Source: Methylobacterium sp. J-070
GTDB lineage: Bacteria; Pseudomonadota; Alphaproteobacteria; Rhizobiales; Beijerinckiaceae
Direction: 5' to 3'
Assembly (NCBI RefSeq): GCF_022829385.1
Contig: NZ_JAKSXX010000101.1
Coordinates: 62,001 to 126,000 of the forward strand
Length of the DNA: 64,000 nucleotides
In this document: positions 1 through 9,114 of the stretch, one piece after another
Layout of the letters: each line of letters opens with the position of its first letter
Position numbering within the stretch: position 1 is the first letter of the stretch
Position numbers and translations under genes: made by a program
Notes under the pieces: generated by a model
Database searches by the model: none
What the model saw: the letters and a program-made list of their open reading frames with translations, nothing else
Told to the model about the DNA's origin: nothing

Positions 1-2
1 AC

Positions 3-1535
3 GCCGATCTCGGCGTGAACTTCCGGGCCATCGTCGCGACGATCCTGCGCGAGGGCGTCGAGCCCCGCCTCGGCGAGGTCGAGGCCGCCCTCGCGTCGAT
101 CCGCGCCGAGGCCGACGCGGTGCTCGCCCGCGAGGTCGCCGCCATCCTGGACGACCGGCCGGCGATCCCCCCGCCGGAACCGGGCTGGCTCGACCGGCTC
201 CTCGGGCGCCGTCCCCGGATCGTCGAGCCTCCCCGCGAGGATCGGGCGACCCGGGCCCTGCGCCAGCTCGAAACCTGGCAGCGGCGCGCGGCCGAATCAG
301 GCGACGGGCTCGAGATCGCCGCCTGCGAGGCCCTGCGCTGCGTGGTGTCGGGCCTCATCGCCCGGCAGAACACCCTGGTCCGTGACGCAAACCTGCTGCG
401 GACTCTCGCCGGGACGCTGGTGTCGAACGGCTACGGCAGCCGCCGAATCGGCGAGCAGATCGAGCCGTGGATCGCCGCGGTGGTGGAGGCCCACGGCTAC
501 CGCCGGCTCGCGCCGCAGGACCATCCGGTGGTGATGAACGTCAAGGGCGCCTCGGCGTCCGGCAAGAGCACGATCCGCCCCTATCAGCTCGACCTCGCCA
601 GGCGCCTCGGCATGGCGTGGTCCGATTTCGCCGTGATCACCCCGGACGTCTGGCGCAAGTATCTCCTCGACTACGGCAGCCTGGGCGAGGCCGCCCGCTA
701 CGCCGGGACGCTCACCGGCTACGAGGTCGAGATCGTCGACATGAAGCTCGACCGCTACGTCACGCGGAAGGCGGCCGAGCGGCGGATCTCCAACCTGCTG
801 ATCGACCGCTTCCGGTTCGACAGCTTCCAGGCCGAGGCCGGATCCGACGGCGGCGGGCAGTTGCTCACCCGTTTCGGCGACCGGGTCTACATGCAGTTCA
901 TGGTGACGCCCCCGGCCGACACGGTCGAGCGCGCCTGGAAGCGGGGTGAATTGTTCGGCCGCTTCAAGGCCGTCGAGGATCTGCTCGCCCACAACGTCGA
1001 GGCCTATACCGGCATGCCGCGCCTGTTCTTCAACTGGGCGCTCGCCCGGGACAAGCAGGTGGTCTGCGAATTCCTCGACAACAGCGTGCCGCTCGGCGAG
1101 CGACCGCGCACCATCGCGTTCTGGGCCGGCGGGATCCTCAACATCCTCGACGTGAAGGGGCTGATCGACATCGACCGCTTCCGCAAGGTCGACATCTTCG
1201 CGCGTCGGCCCGAACCGGTTTTCAATGGCGCCGACCTCTCGGCAGCGGCGAACACCGCCTTCCTCCGCGAGTGCCTCCGGCGGATGGCGGCCATCCGGTT
1301 CGTGCGAGCCGAGACGGGCCGGGCGTTTCTGCGGCTCGACCGCGGCCGGATCAGCGGACTGGACCGCGACGCCCTGGCGGCGGTCGGCGACGGGCCGGAC
1401 TGGGCCGCCGCGCGCGCGCTGATCGGCATCCCGGCCGATACCGCGGCGATCCCCGTTCTCGACGAGACCCTGGTTCCGGCCGAAGAGCCGACCCTGGGGG
1501 CCTGGGGCCCTGACTGGACCGGGATTGCGGATTGA
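3..1535 (+). CDS. P-loop kinase-like (zeta-toxin-like) protein, 5' end cut by window
   Basis: The reading frame is open to the left edge, so the GTG at 15 is probably internal and the gene is partial. The N-terminal ~130 visible residues are helical and charged. A clear Walker A, GASASGKS, lies about residue 178 counted from the GTG, followed by a DVWRKYLLDY segment and a kinase-like core. The arrangement resembles zeta-toxin/AAA-type nucleotide kinases, but I cannot identify a substrate. No antitoxin gene is adjacent on the visible side, so a toxin-antitoxin role is not supported. The closest downstream gene, oxlT, is 359 bp away and probably independent. Confidence 0.6.
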   Translation, partial: ADLGVNFRAIVATILREGVEPRLGEVEAALASIRAEADAVLAREVAAILDDRPAIPPPEPGWLDRLLGRRPRIVEPPREDRATRALRQLETWQRRAAESGDGLEIAACEALRCVVSGLIARQNTLVRDANLLRTLAGTLVSNGYGSRRIGEQIEPWIAAVVEAHGYRRLAPQDHPVVMNVKGASASGKSTIRPYQLDLARRLGMAWSDFAVITPDVWRKYLLDYGSLGEAARYAGTLTGYEVEIVDMKLDRYVTRKAAERRISNLLIDRFRFDSFQAEAGSDGGGQLLTRFGDRVYMQFMVTPPADTVERAWKRGELFGRFKAVEDLLAHNVEAYTGMPRLFFNWALARDKQVVCEFLDNSVPLGERPRTIAFWAGGILNILDVKGLIDIDRFRKVDIFARRPEPVFNGADLSAAANTAFLRECLRRMAAIRFVRAETGRAFLRLDRGRISGLDRDALAAVGDGPDWAAARALIGIPADTAAIPVLDETLVPAEEPTLGAWGPDWTGIAD

Positions 1536-1894
1536 CGCGGACGGGTCTGATCGCCCATCCGGTCCTTCGCGCAGGCGGCCCCGGATCACAGGGACCGGCG
1601 ACGTCGAGGCGACGGCCGGCGGTACAAGGGTCTGACGGGTCGCCGTATGCGGAACGCGGATTCCGCCGGTCGGCCCGGGATGGCGGTCTGGCCGCCGGGG
1701 CCTAGCGCGGGCCGAGCTTCCTGCGGGACCCGGTTTCTCGGGCGGCCCAGGCGGAATAATATCGCCGCCCTGACACATCCAGCCCGCCGTTTCACGCTGG
1801 TATATTGCATACCTGGAAAGGATGTGCATGATCGGCGGGGTTACGTGAGACGCCGCCACCGCAAGGCCGCGCCGCCCAGGAGAGAGGCTCAGGG
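1536..1894. other. Intergenic region upstream of oxlT
   Basis: A 359-base gap with no convincing gene. Its only clear structure is the dyad at 1799-1813 described separately, about 80 bases before the oxlT start. The oxlT ribosome-binding site (AGGAGAG, about 1879-1885) is at the right end. Confidence 0.6.
1799..1817. promoter_or_regulatory. Candidate operator of the oxalate genes (copy 1)
   Basis: GGTAT-ATTGC-ATACC is a perfect 5-base dyad with a 5-base spacer, followed by TGGAA. A related sequence (TAT..CATA.CTGGAA in common) occurs at 9238-9256, upstream of the PAS-frc arm. GTAT/ATAC half sites are common in operators of GntR-family regulators of the FCD subfamily, but no such regulator lies in this window, so its identity is inference. 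Confidence 0.45.
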
Positions 1895-3181
1895 ATGGAA
1901 CGCCAGGATTCGCCCTCGGCGAAATGGTGGCAGCTCGCCTTCGGCGTGATCTGCATGGCCATGATCGCCAACCTGCAATACGGCTGGACGCTGTTCGTCG
2001 ACCCGATCGACCAGCGATTCCATTGGGGCCGGGCGGCGATCCAGCTCGCCTTCACGCTCTTCGTCGCCACGGAGACCTGGCTGGTCCCGGTCGAGGCGTG
2101 GTTCGTGGACCGCTACGGCCCGAAGATCGTCGTGGCCTTCGGCGGCGTGATGATCGCGCTGGCCTGGACGATCGACGCCTACGCCGACAGCCTGTTCCTG
2201 CTCTATCTCGGAGCCGTCATCGCCGGCATCGGCGCCGGCTCGGTCTACGGGACCTGCGTCGGCAACGCGCTGAAATGGTTTCCGCACCGGCGCGGCCTCG
2301 CTGCCGGCGCCACGGCGGCGGGCTTCGGCGCGGGCGCAGCCCTCACGGTGGTGCCGATCGCCCGGACGATCGCCACGAGCGGCTACCAGGATGCGTTCCT
2401 GTATTTCGGCCTCGGCCAGGGTGCGGTGGTCTTCGCCCTCTCGTTCCTGCTGCGCAAGCCGTCGACGATCATGCAGGTCCAGCGCAAGAGCCTGCGCCTG
2501 CCGCAGACCAAGGTCGACCGCAGCCCCCGCGAGGCGGTGCGCACCCCGGTCTTCTGGGTGATGTACGCGATGTTCGTGATGGTCGCCTCCGGCGGCCTGA
2601 TGGCGGCGGCGCAGATCGCCCCGATCGCCCACGACTTCCAGGTGGCCGGCGTCCCGGTGAACCTGTTCGGCCTCCAGATGGCGGCGCTGACGCTGGCGAT
2701 CTCGCTGGACCGGATCTTCGACGGGTTCGGCCGACCGTTCTTCGGCTTCGTGTCCGACCATATCGGCCGCGAGAACACGATGTTCATCGCCTTCTCGACC
2801 GCGGCGCTCGCGGTGATCGTGCTCCTGACCTACGGGCACAATCCGATGGTGTTCGTCTTCGCTACGGCGGTGTATTTCGGCGTCTTCGGCGAGATCTATT
2901 CGTTGTTCCCCGCGACCTGCGGCGACACGTTCGGCTCGAAATACGCCGCCAGCAACGCCGGGCTGCTCTACACCGCCAAGGGCACCGCGGCGTTCCTGGT
3001 CCCCTTCGCCAGCCTGCTCTCCGCGGCCTACGGCTGGTCGGCCGTGTTCACGCTGATCATCGTCCTCAACGTCACGGCGGCGACGTTGGCCATGTTCCTG
3101 CTTCGCCCGATGCGGGCCCGCTACCTCGCCGAGACGGAGCCCCATGCGGCCCTCGCGGCCCGGCCGATCCGGGCGGCGTGA
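1895..3181 (+). CDS. oxlT: Oxalate/formate antiporter, MFS family
   Basis: A 428-residue major facilitator protein with about 12 hydrophobic segments in the inner membrane. It is expected to exchange external oxalate for internal formate. A Lys in the YTAKG segment (residue 362) sits where OxlT of Oxalobacter has its essential Lys355, and Arg273 in LDRIFDG fits the second substrate-binding arginine; this correspondence is from memory of the family, not an alignment. The start is ATG with an AGGAGAG ribosome site. It is followed by oxc, and frc lies nearby on the other strand, which makes oxalate the likely substrate. The gap to oxc holds an inverted-repeat element, so the two may not be one simple operon. 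Confidence 0.9.
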   Translation: MERQDSPSAKWWQLAFGVICMAMIANLQYGWTLFVDPIDQRFHWGRAAIQLAFTLFVATETWLVPVEAWFVDRYGPKIVVAFGGVMIALAWTIDAYADSLFLLYLGAVIAGIGAGSVYGTCVGNALKWFPHRRGLAAGATAAGFGAGAALTVVPIARTIATSGYQDAFLYFGLGQGAVVFALSFLLRKPSTIMQVQRKSLRLPQTKVDRSPREAVRTPVFWVMYAMFVMVASGGLMAAAQIAPIAHDFQVAGVPVNLFGLQMAALTLAISLDRIFDGFGRPFFGFVSDHIGRENTMFIAFSTAALAVIVLLTYGHNPMVFVFATAVYFGVFGEIYSLFPATCGDTFGSKYAASNAGLLYTAKGTAAFLVPFASLLSAAYGWSAVFTLIIVLNVTAATLAMFLLRPMRARYLAETEPHAALAARPIRAA

Positions 3182-3228
3182 CCGGCCGATCCCACGACCA
3201 CGCGAAGGATACGCAACCCTGACGGACC

Positions 3229-3363
3229 TCCCATCCTCCCCCTCATCCTGAAGCGTCGAAGCGAAGCGGAGGCCTCGAAGGAGGGCTCCGGGGACCGCCG
3301 AGACGTCCGGAAAACACCTCCGAGGCTGCTGCACAGCCCCTGAGGATGAGGCGGGGGATGGGA
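3229..3363. repeat. 135-bp inverted-repeat element between oxlT and oxc
   Basis: The terminal 23 bases at 3229-3251 and 3341-3363 are inverted repeats matching at 20 of 23 positions (left arm begins TCCCATCCTCCCC). The interior is GC-rich with no reading frame of note. Similar CTCATCCTGAGG-type repeats are known to be dispersed in Methylobacterium and Bradyrhizobium relatives. It could be a non-autonomous mobile relic, or an RNA hairpin that separates oxlT from oxc expression. Confidence 0.6.
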
Positions 3364-3423
3364 TTTCCTCCAGCACACCGGCTCCGAGAGCCCGAGCATC
3401 AATCTTCCGGGAGAGACCGCCCT

Positions 3424-5169
3424 ATGACCGCCCTGGCCAAGATCGTCCACACCAATCCCGAGATCGAGGCGGAGCCCGACTTGACCGACGGCTTCCACCT
3501 CGTCATCGACGCGCTCAAGCTCAACGGCATCGAGACGATCTACGGCGTCCCGGGCATCCCGATCACCGATCTCGGCCGCATGGCCCAGGCCGAGGGGATG
3601 CGCGTGATCTCCTTCCGCCACGAGCAGCACGCCGGCAACGCCGCGGCGATCGCGGGCTTCCTCACCAAGAAGCCGGGCATCTGCCTCACCGTCTCGGCCC
3701 CGGGCTTCCTGAACGGGCTGACGGCGCTCGCAAACGCCACCACAAACTGCTTCCCGATGATCCTGATCTCGGGCTCCTCCGAGCGCGAGATCGTCGACCT
3801 GCAGCAGGGCGACTACGAGGAGATGGACCAGCTCGCCATCGCCAAGCCCCTGTGCAAGGCGGCCTTCCGGGTGCTGCACGCGGCCGATATCGGCATCGGG
3901 GTCGCCCGCGCCATCCGCGCGGCCTGCTCCGGCCGGCCGGGCGGGGTCTATCTCGACCTGCCCGCCAAGCTGTTTTCCCAGGTGATGGACGCCGAGGCCG
4001 GCCGCAACTCGCTGGTCAAAGTGATCGATCCGGCCCCGGCCCAGCGCCCAGCCCCCGAGGCGATCGCCCGGGCCCTCGAGGTCCTGAAGTCCGCCCGCCG
4101 GCCTCTGATCGTGCTCGGCAAGGGGGCCGCCTACGCGCAGGCCGACGACGCGATCCGCGCCCTCGTGGAGACCAGCGGCATCCCCTACGTGCCGATGAGC
4201 ATGGCCAAGGGCCTCCTGCCCGACACCCACCCGCTCTCGGCCGGCGCGGCGCGCTCGACGGCGCTGAAGGACTCGGACGTGGTGCTGCTGATCGGCGCCC
4301 GGCTCAACTGGCTGCTGTCGCACGGCAAGGGCAAGAGCTGGGGCGAGCCGGGCTCGACCAAGTTCATCCAGATCGACATCGAGCCCCGGGAGATGGACTC
4401 GAATGTCGAGATCGTCGCCCCCGTGGTCGGCGATATCGGCTCCTGCGTGCAGGCGCTGCTGGACGGCATGGGCCAGGGCTGGCAGCAGGCCCCGTCCGAC
4501 TGGATCGAGACGCTGAAGGCCAAGCGCGACGCCAACATCGCCAAGATGGCGCCCAAGCTCATGAGCAACGCCTCGCCCATGACCTTCCACGCGGCGCTCG
4601 GCGCGCTGCGCACCATCGTGAAGGAGCGGCCGGACGCGATCTTGGTCAACGAGGGCGCCAACACCCTCGACCTCGCCCGGGGCATCATCGACATGTACCA
4701 GCCGCGCAAGCGGCTCGATGTGGGCACCTGGGGGATCATGGGCATCGGCATGGGCTTCGCCGTCGCGGCGGCCGTCGAGACCGGCAAGCCGGTCCTGTGC
4801 GTGGAGGGCGACAGCGCCTTCGGCTTCTCGGGCATGGAGGTCGAGACGATCTGCCGGTACGGGCTGCCGGTCTGCATCGTGGTGTTCAACAACAACGGCA
4901 TCTACCGCGGCACCGACACCGACCCGACCGGCCGCGATCCGGCGACGACCGTGTTCGTGCCGGATTCCCGCTACGACCGGATGATGGAGGCCTTCGGCGG
5001 CACCGGCTATCACGTGACCAACCCGGACGAACTGACCCGGGCGGTCAACGAGGCGATGAATTCGGGCCGTCCGGCGCTGATCAACGCCGTGATCGATCCG
5101 GCCGCCGGCAGCGAGAGCGGCAACATCGGCAGCCTCAACCCGCAGAGCGGCATCAAGAAGAAGAAGTGA
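3424..5169 (+). CDS. oxc: Oxalyl-CoA decarboxylase
   Basis: A 581-residue thiamine-diphosphate enzyme that decarboxylates oxalyl-CoA to formyl-CoA and CO2 in the cytoplasm. The ATG at 3424 was chosen over an upstream in-frame ATG at 3346 because the latter lies inside the repeat element and the family normally starts close to this point; GGGAGAG precedes it. Visible signatures are the RHEQHAG segment, whose Glu67 should activate the cofactor, the GDS...NNN thiamine-diphosphate/Mg motif at about residues 462-491, and the following GIYRG tyrosine. The C-terminus is lysine-rich, as in family members. Its partner Frc is encoded 2.2 kb away on the opposite strand. Confidence 0.96.
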   Translation: MTALAKIVHTNPEIEAEPDLTDGFHLVIDALKLNGIETIYGVPGIPITDLGRMAQAEGMRVISFRHEQHAGNAAAIAGFLTKKPGICLTVSAPGFLNGLTALANATTNCFPMILISGSSEREIVDLQQGDYEEMDQLAIAKPLCKAAFRVLHAADIGIGVARAIRAACSGRPGGVYLDLPAKLFSQVMDAEAGRNSLVKVIDPAPAQRPAPEAIARALEVLKSARRPLIVLGKGAAYAQADDAIRALVETSGIPYVPMSMAKGLLPDTHPLSAGAARSTALKDSDVVLLIGARLNWLLSHGKGKSWGEPGSTKFIQIDIEPREMDSNVEIVAPVVGDIGSCVQALLDGMGQGWQQAPSDWIETLKAKRDANIAKMAPKLMSNASPMTFHAALGALRTIVKERPDAILVNEGANTLDLARGIIDMYQPRKRLDVGTWGIMGIGMGFAVAAAVETGKPVLCVEGDSAFGFSGMEVETICRYGLPVCIVVFNNNGIYRGTDTDPTGRDPATTVFVPDSRYDRMMEAFGGTGYHVTNPDELTRAVNEAMNSGRPALINAVIDPAAGSESGNIGSLNPQSGIKKKK

Positions 5170-5263
5170 GGGCGGCGGCCTTACCGGGCGCATGCCCGGA
5201 CCGTCGTCATGCCGGCCGGATCGCTCAGCGGTCCGGCCGCTCCTGATGCGGACGGGACGCGCC

Positions 5264-5331
5264 CCTCCCCCGCAAGGGCTGCGATGTTCACACATCGTTG
5301 GCCGCTGGGCCCTCTCCTCCTTGCGGGGAGG
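5264..5331. repeat. Short inverted repeat downstream of oxc
   Basis: CCTCCCCCGCAAGG at 5264-5277 and CCTTGCGGGGAGG at 5319-5331 form an imperfect inverted repeat, with a second small hairpin (CGATG...CATCG) inside. It resembles a remnant of the GC-rich dispersed repeats elsewhere in the window. It falls within a possible 5' extension of the next gene, which argues against that longer start. Confidence 0.5.
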
Positions 5332-5373
5332 CGAAAAGCGCATGCCGCGACCAACACGGCGACGCGATCGGCC

Positions 5374-6069
5374 ATGATCGATCTCGACCTCGCCGGCCGC
5401 CTGCGCTTCCGCCACCGCCTGCCGACCAAGCAGGCCCTCCCCCCGGGCCGGCACGACCTCGGCCTCTTCGCCGAGCGCGATGCGGTGCTGGTGGTCCCCG
5501 ACGGCCTCGATCCACGCCGGCCCTGCCCCCTCGTGGTGCTGTTCCACGGCGGCGGCGGCAGCGCCGAGCGCATCCTGCCGATGCTGGAGGGCCACGCCCG
5601 AACCGAGCGCTTCCTGCTCCTCGTCCCGCAATCCCTGTTCCCGACCTGGGACATCGTCATCGCCGGCCACGGACCGGACCGGGAGCGGATCGCGGCGGCG
5701 CTCGATGCGGTGGCCGACCGCTTCCTGCTCGATCCCCGCCATATCGGCTTCGCCGGCCACTCGGACGGCGGGAGCTACACCCTCTCCCTGGGGCTCGCGA
5801 ACGGCGACGTGGCGAGCCACCTGATCGTCTCGTCGGCAGGCTTCCTGTCGGTGCATCTTCAGGTCGGCGCGCCGCGCATCTTCCTGTCGCACGGGACCCG
5901 GGACACGCAGATCCCGATCGGGCGCAGCGCCCGCATCCACGTGCCGAAGCTGCGCGAGGCCGGCTACCCGGTAACCTATGTCGAGTATGACGGGCCGCAC
6001 GCCTACCAGCCCCCCACGGTGGCGCAGGCCGTGGCGTTCTTCCTGGCCGACCGCCCCCTGGCAACCTGA
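5374..6069 (+). CDS. Alpha/beta hydrolase (esterase/phospholipase-like)
   Basis: A 231-residue single-domain alpha/beta hydrolase. The oxyanion segment LFHGGGG (about 56-62), nucleophile elbow GHSDGG (Ser130), Asp177 in GTRDTQ and His209 in DGPHAY give a complete catalytic triad. No signal peptide is evident from the ATG at 5374. An upstream in-frame ATG at 5209 would run through the inverted repeat and add a low-complexity tail, so it is less likely. The substrate is unknown: family members act on acyl esters or polyhydroxyalkanoate oligomers. It lies 204 bases after oxc and converges, with a 3-base gap, on the HPP gene. Confidence 0.75.
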   Translation: MIDLDLAGRLRFRHRLPTKQALPPGRHDLGLFAERDAVLVVPDGLDPRRPCPLVVLFHGGGGSAERILPMLEGHARTERFLLLVPQSLFPTWDIVIAGHGPDRERIAAALDAVADRFLLDPRHIGFAGHSDGGSYTLSLGLANGDVASHLIVSSAGFLSVHLQVGAPRIFLSHGTRDTQIPIGRSARIHVPKLREAGYPVTYVEYDGPHAYQPPTVAQAVAFFLADRPLAT

Positions 6070-6072
6070 CCC

Positions 6073-7269
6073 TCAGGCCAGCGCGGGCTCGGCGGCGGCT
6101 TGGGCGCGTCCGGCCCCCTCGGGGCCGTCGGCATCGGCCAGCAGGGCCGGGACGAGATCCGTCTGAGAGACGATCCCTACGAGCCGTCCATCGGCATCGA
6201 CCACCGGAAGGTGGTGCAGGCCCGCCTCCGACATCCGCGACACGAGCGCCGCGACCGGCGTGTCGGGGCCGACCGGCTGCACGGCGCTCATGATGTCGGC
6301 GGCGCAGCCGTGGGGGGCCCGCCCCCGCTCGACCGTCAGGAGCAGCCGGCGGCCGAGGCCCAGTCGCGGACCGGCCCGGTCCCAGGCGGCCTTGTCGAGG
6401 AGGTCGGTCTGGGTGACGATCCCCAGCACCCGGGCGCCCTCGTCGGTGACCGGCAGCGCCTTGATCCGATGCCGCCGCAGCAGCCCCAGCGCCTCGGCGA
6501 GCGGCGCGTCGGGGGCCACCGCGATCACGTCGCGCGACATGATCGCCGCGCAGGTGATCGACCCGGAGCGGCGGCCGAAGACGCGCATCTGCACCCGCCG
6601 CAGGATCTGCTCCAGGTCGCCGCGGTCGACGTCGAGGAACTGGTCGAATTCCTCCAGCGCCGCGTCGAGGTCGGCGGCTTGGAACCCGACCCGGGCGTCG
6701 GAGGGCGGGTCGGAGGTCCGCGGGCTGGCCGGGCGCAGGTGCGGATAGGCGCGCCCCGTCAGGTTGTTGAACAGCAGGGCGGTCGCGAGCAGGATCAGCG
6801 AATTGGCGGCGACCGGCCAGAGGACGAAGCCGTAACCCAGTGCCCGGATCGCCGGGCCGCCGAGGACCGCCGTCAGCGCCACGGCCCCGCTTGGCGGGTG
6901 CAGGCAGCGCAGGGCCATCATCAAGGCGATCGCCACGCCGATGGCGCAGGAGGCGGCCACGAACGGATCGGACATCCACGCCGCCGCCGTGACACCCACC
7001 AGCGCGGCGACCAGATTACCGCCGAGGATCGACCAGGGCTGCGCCAGAGGGCTCGCCGGGACGGCGAAGAGCAGGACCGCGGAGGCACCCATCGGGGCGA
7101 TCAGGACCGGCAGAGCCTCGGTGCCGACCGCGGCCCGGCAGACCAGACCCGTCGCCAGGATGCCCACCAGGGCCCCGGCCGCCGCGCGCAGGCGCTCGCG
7201 CTTGCTGACCGGGGTCAGCTCCGGGAGGAAACGCCTGAGGACTGCGCGCATCGGATCCGGGGCTCGCAT
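6073..7269 (-). CDS. HPP-family membrane protein with two CBS domains
   Basis: A 398-residue protein. Four to five hydrophobic segments lie between about residues 28 and 170, with the family-defining HPP at 124-126 (CLHPPSGA). A soluble tail follows with two CBS domains at about 245-300 and 320-380 (IMSRDVIAV... and DIMSAVQPV...). CBS pairs usually bind adenine nucleotides. Some HPP proteins are linked to nitrite or anion transport, but the substrate here is not evident. An alternative ATG 18 bases downstream is also possible. A strong hairpin lies between it and frc, so it may be transcribed only in part with frc. Confidence 0.85.
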   Translation of the reverse strand: MRAPDPMRAVLRRFLPELTPVSKRERLRAAAGALVGILATGLVCRAAVGTEALPVLIAPMGASAVLLFAVPASPLAQPWSILGGNLVAALVGVTAAAWMSDPFVAASCAIGVAIALMMALRCLHPPSGAVALTAVLGGPAIRALGYGFVLWPVAANSLILLATALLFNNLTGRAYPHLRPASPRTSDPPSDARVGFQAADLDAALEEFDQFLDVDRGDLEQILRRVQMRVFGRRSGSITCAAIMSRDVIAVAPDAPLAEALGLLRRHRIKALPVTDEGARVLGIVTQTDLLDKAAWDRAGPRLGLGRRLLLTVERGRAPHGCAADIMSAVQPVGPDTPVAALVSRMSEAGLHHLPVVDADGRLVGIVSQTDLVPALLADADGPEGAGRAQAAAEPALA

Positions 7270-7275
7270 ATGAGA

Positions 7276-7302
7276 AGGACGGCGCCGCGGGGGCGCCGTC
7301 CT
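7276..7302 (-). terminator. Strong hairpin between frc and the HPP gene
   Basis: An 11-base perfect stem (AGGACGGCGCC / GGCGCCGTCCT) with a 5-base loop lies 32 bases after the frc stop and ends 6 bases before the HPP start codon. On the - strand it is followed only by TCTCAT, not a run of T. It could terminate or attenuate frc transcription, or mask the HPP ribosome site. Confidence 0.5.
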
Positions 7303-7334
7303 GTCTCGGTAGAGCGGAGAACGTTCGGTCTCTA

Positions 7335-8585
7335 TCAGACCGCCCGGGCCTCGTGCATGGCCCGGATCTGCTCCTGCGTGTAGCCGAGTCCTTCCAGCAC
7401 CTCGTCGGTGTGCTCGCCGAGCAGCGGCGAGGCCTTCACCTCGACCGTCATGTCGGAGAACTTGATCGGGCTTCCGACGGTCAGGTACTTGCCGAGCTTC
7501 GGATGCGCCACCTCGACGACGGTGCCGCTCTCGCGCAGGGACTTGTCCTCGGCGATCTCCTTCATCGACAGAACCGGCGCGCAGGGGATGTCGTAGGTGC
7601 GCAGGATGTCCACCGCCTCGAACTTGGTCTTGTCGGCGAGCCACTCCTCGATCGTCTTGAAGATGTCGAAGATCTTGTCCTGCCGAGCGCGCGGCGTGTT
7701 GTAGGCGGGGTCGGAGATCCACTCCTCCTTACCGAGCACCTTGCAGATCGGCGCCCAGGCATGGCCCTGGATCGTGAAATAGATGTAGGCGTTCGGGTCG
7801 GTCTCCCAGCCCTTGCACTTGAGCACCCAGCCCGGCTGGCCGCCGCCGCCCGCGTTGCCGCCGCGCGGCACCACGTCGGAGAACTCCCCGTGCGGGTACT
7901 GGGGATACTCCTCCAGGTAGCCGAGCGCGTCGAGGCGCTGCTGGTCGCGCAGCTTCACCCGGCAGAGGTTGATCACCGAGTCCTGCATCGAGACGGCGAC
8001 CTTCTGGCCCTTGCCGGTCTTGTTCTTCTGGTGGAGCGCCGTGAGGATGCCGATGGCGAGGTGCATGCCGGTGTTGGAATCGCCGAGCGCGGCGGCGCTG
8101 ACGGTGGGCGGACCGTCCCAGAAGCCGGTGGTCGATGCGGCGCCGCCGGCGCACTGGGCGACGTTCTCGTAGACCTTGAGGTCCTCGTAGTGGTGGCCGT
8201 CCGAGAAGCCCTTCACCGAGGCGAGGATCATGCCCGGGTTCAGCTCCTGGATGCGCGCCCAGGAGAAGCCCATCCGGTCGAGCGCGCCCGGACCGAAATT
8301 CTCGACCATGACGTCGGAATCCTGGATCAGCTTCTCCAGGACTTCCTTGCCGGCCTGGGTCTTGGTGTCCAGGGTGAGCGAGCGCTTGTTGGAATTCAGC
8401 ATCGTGAAGTAGAGCGCGTCCGCGTCCTCGACATGGCGCAGCTGGCTGCGGGTGACATCGCCGGCGCCGGGACGCTCGACCTTGATCACGTCGGCGCCGA
8501 ACCACGCGAGCAGTTGCGTGCAGGCGGGACCGGCCTGGACGTGGGTGAAGTCGATGATCTTGATGCCTTCCAGCGGCTTGCTCAT
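7335..8585 (-). CDS. frc: Formyl-CoA:oxalate CoA-transferase
   Basis: A 416-residue class III CoA-transferase that moves CoA from formyl-CoA to oxalate, giving oxalyl-CoA for Oxc. The catalytic Asp is at residue 169 in GDSNTGM, the same number as in the Oxalobacter enzyme. The glycine loop GGGG at 246-249 that guards the active site is present (260s region in Oxalobacter). Length and start ([15 protein letters not shown]) match the family. The gene is in line with the upstream PAS gene (gap 55 bases) and is probably co-transcribed with it. Confidence 0.96.
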   Translation of the reverse strand: MSKPLEGIKIIDFTHVQAGPACTQLLAWFGADVIKVERPGAGDVTRSQLRHVEDADALYFTMLNSNKRSLTLDTKTQAGKEVLEKLIQDSDVMVENFGPGALDRMGFSWARIQELNPGMILASVKGFSDGHHYEDLKVYENVAQCAGGAASTTGFWDGPPTVSAAALGDSNTGMHLAIGILTALHQKNKTGKGQKVAVSMQDSVINLCRVKLRDQQRLDALGYLEEYPQYPHGEFSDVVPRGGNAGGGGQPGWVLKCKGWETDPNAYIYFTIQGHAWAPICKVLGKEEWISDPAYNTPRARQDKIFDIFKTIEEWLADKTKFEAVDILRTYDIPCAPVLSMKEIAEDKSLRESGTVVEVAHPKLGKYLTVGSPIKFSDMTVEVKASPLLGEHTDEVLEGLGYTQEQIRAMHEARAV

Positions 8586-8640
8586 TGGGCGTTCTCCCTG
8601 TGCGGTGTGATGATCGGGACCGTCGGATCGTCCGTCGGGC

Positions 8641-9114
8641 TCAAGGCTCCCGGCGGGCCGGATCCGCGATGGCTTCGAGGTCGGCCACGCGCTGGCGCAG
8701 GCGCTTCTCCTCCGCCCAGCGCTCGGTCTCGTCGCGGATCACCGCGACGATCCCGGTGACTCGGTCGGAAGCGTCCCGCACCATCCCCACCGTGAAGGCG
8801 ATGGAGAGCTGGCGGCCGTCCTTGTGGAGCGCCGGCACCCTCAGGGTCTCCGCCCCGTAGTGGGTGACGCCGGTGCGCATGGTCTTCGCGTAGCCGTCCC
8901 AGTGGCGGCGGCGATGGCGCTCGGGCGTGATCAGATCGAGACTTCGGCCCAACGCCTCGGCGGCGGTGAATCCGAAGATCCGCTCCGCCGCGGCGTTCCA
9001 GACCGTGATGGCGCCCTCCGGATCGGACACCACCACGGCATCGCCGATGGCCTCGGCGAGGCCCGCGGCGTGGTCCGATGCGCGTGTGGATGCCAAAGGA
9101 TCAGACTGCGGCAC
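8641..9114 (-). CDS. Stand-alone PAS-domain protein
   Basis: A 157-residue protein consisting of one PAS domain (about 20-135: [15 protein letters not shown] ... [14 protein letters not shown]) and a short C-terminal helix rich in Glu and Arg. No kinase, GGDEF or DNA-binding domain is attached, so it must act through a partner if it senses anything. The RRHWDGY stretch resembles the heme-ligand region of FixL, but such a His is common in non-heme PAS proteins. It lies 55 bases upstream of frc on the same strand and next to the candidate operator, so a role in sensing or tuning oxalate use is plausible inference. Confidence 0.8.
   Translation of the reverse strand: MPQSDPLASTRASDHAAGLAEAIGDAVVVSDPEGAITVWNAAAERIFGFTAAEALGRSLDLITPERHRRRHWDGYAKTMRTGVTHYGAETLRVPALHKDGRQLSIAFTVGMVRDASDRVTGIVAVIRDETERWAEEKRLRQRVADLEAIADPARREP

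Noticed and set aside
1770..1806. A sigma-70 promoter (CTGACA with TATATT) before oxlT
   Set aside because: The hexamers are 25 bases apart, too far for a usable promoter.
5209..5373. N-terminal extension of the hydrolase from ATG 5209
   Set aside because: It runs through an inverted repeat and adds a low-complexity tail with no domain.
3121..6000. A 959-codon open frame on the - strand
   Set aside because: It lies opposite oxc and the hydrolase, has Arg/Asp/His-rich low-complexity composition and no family similarity. Such frames are expected at this GC content.
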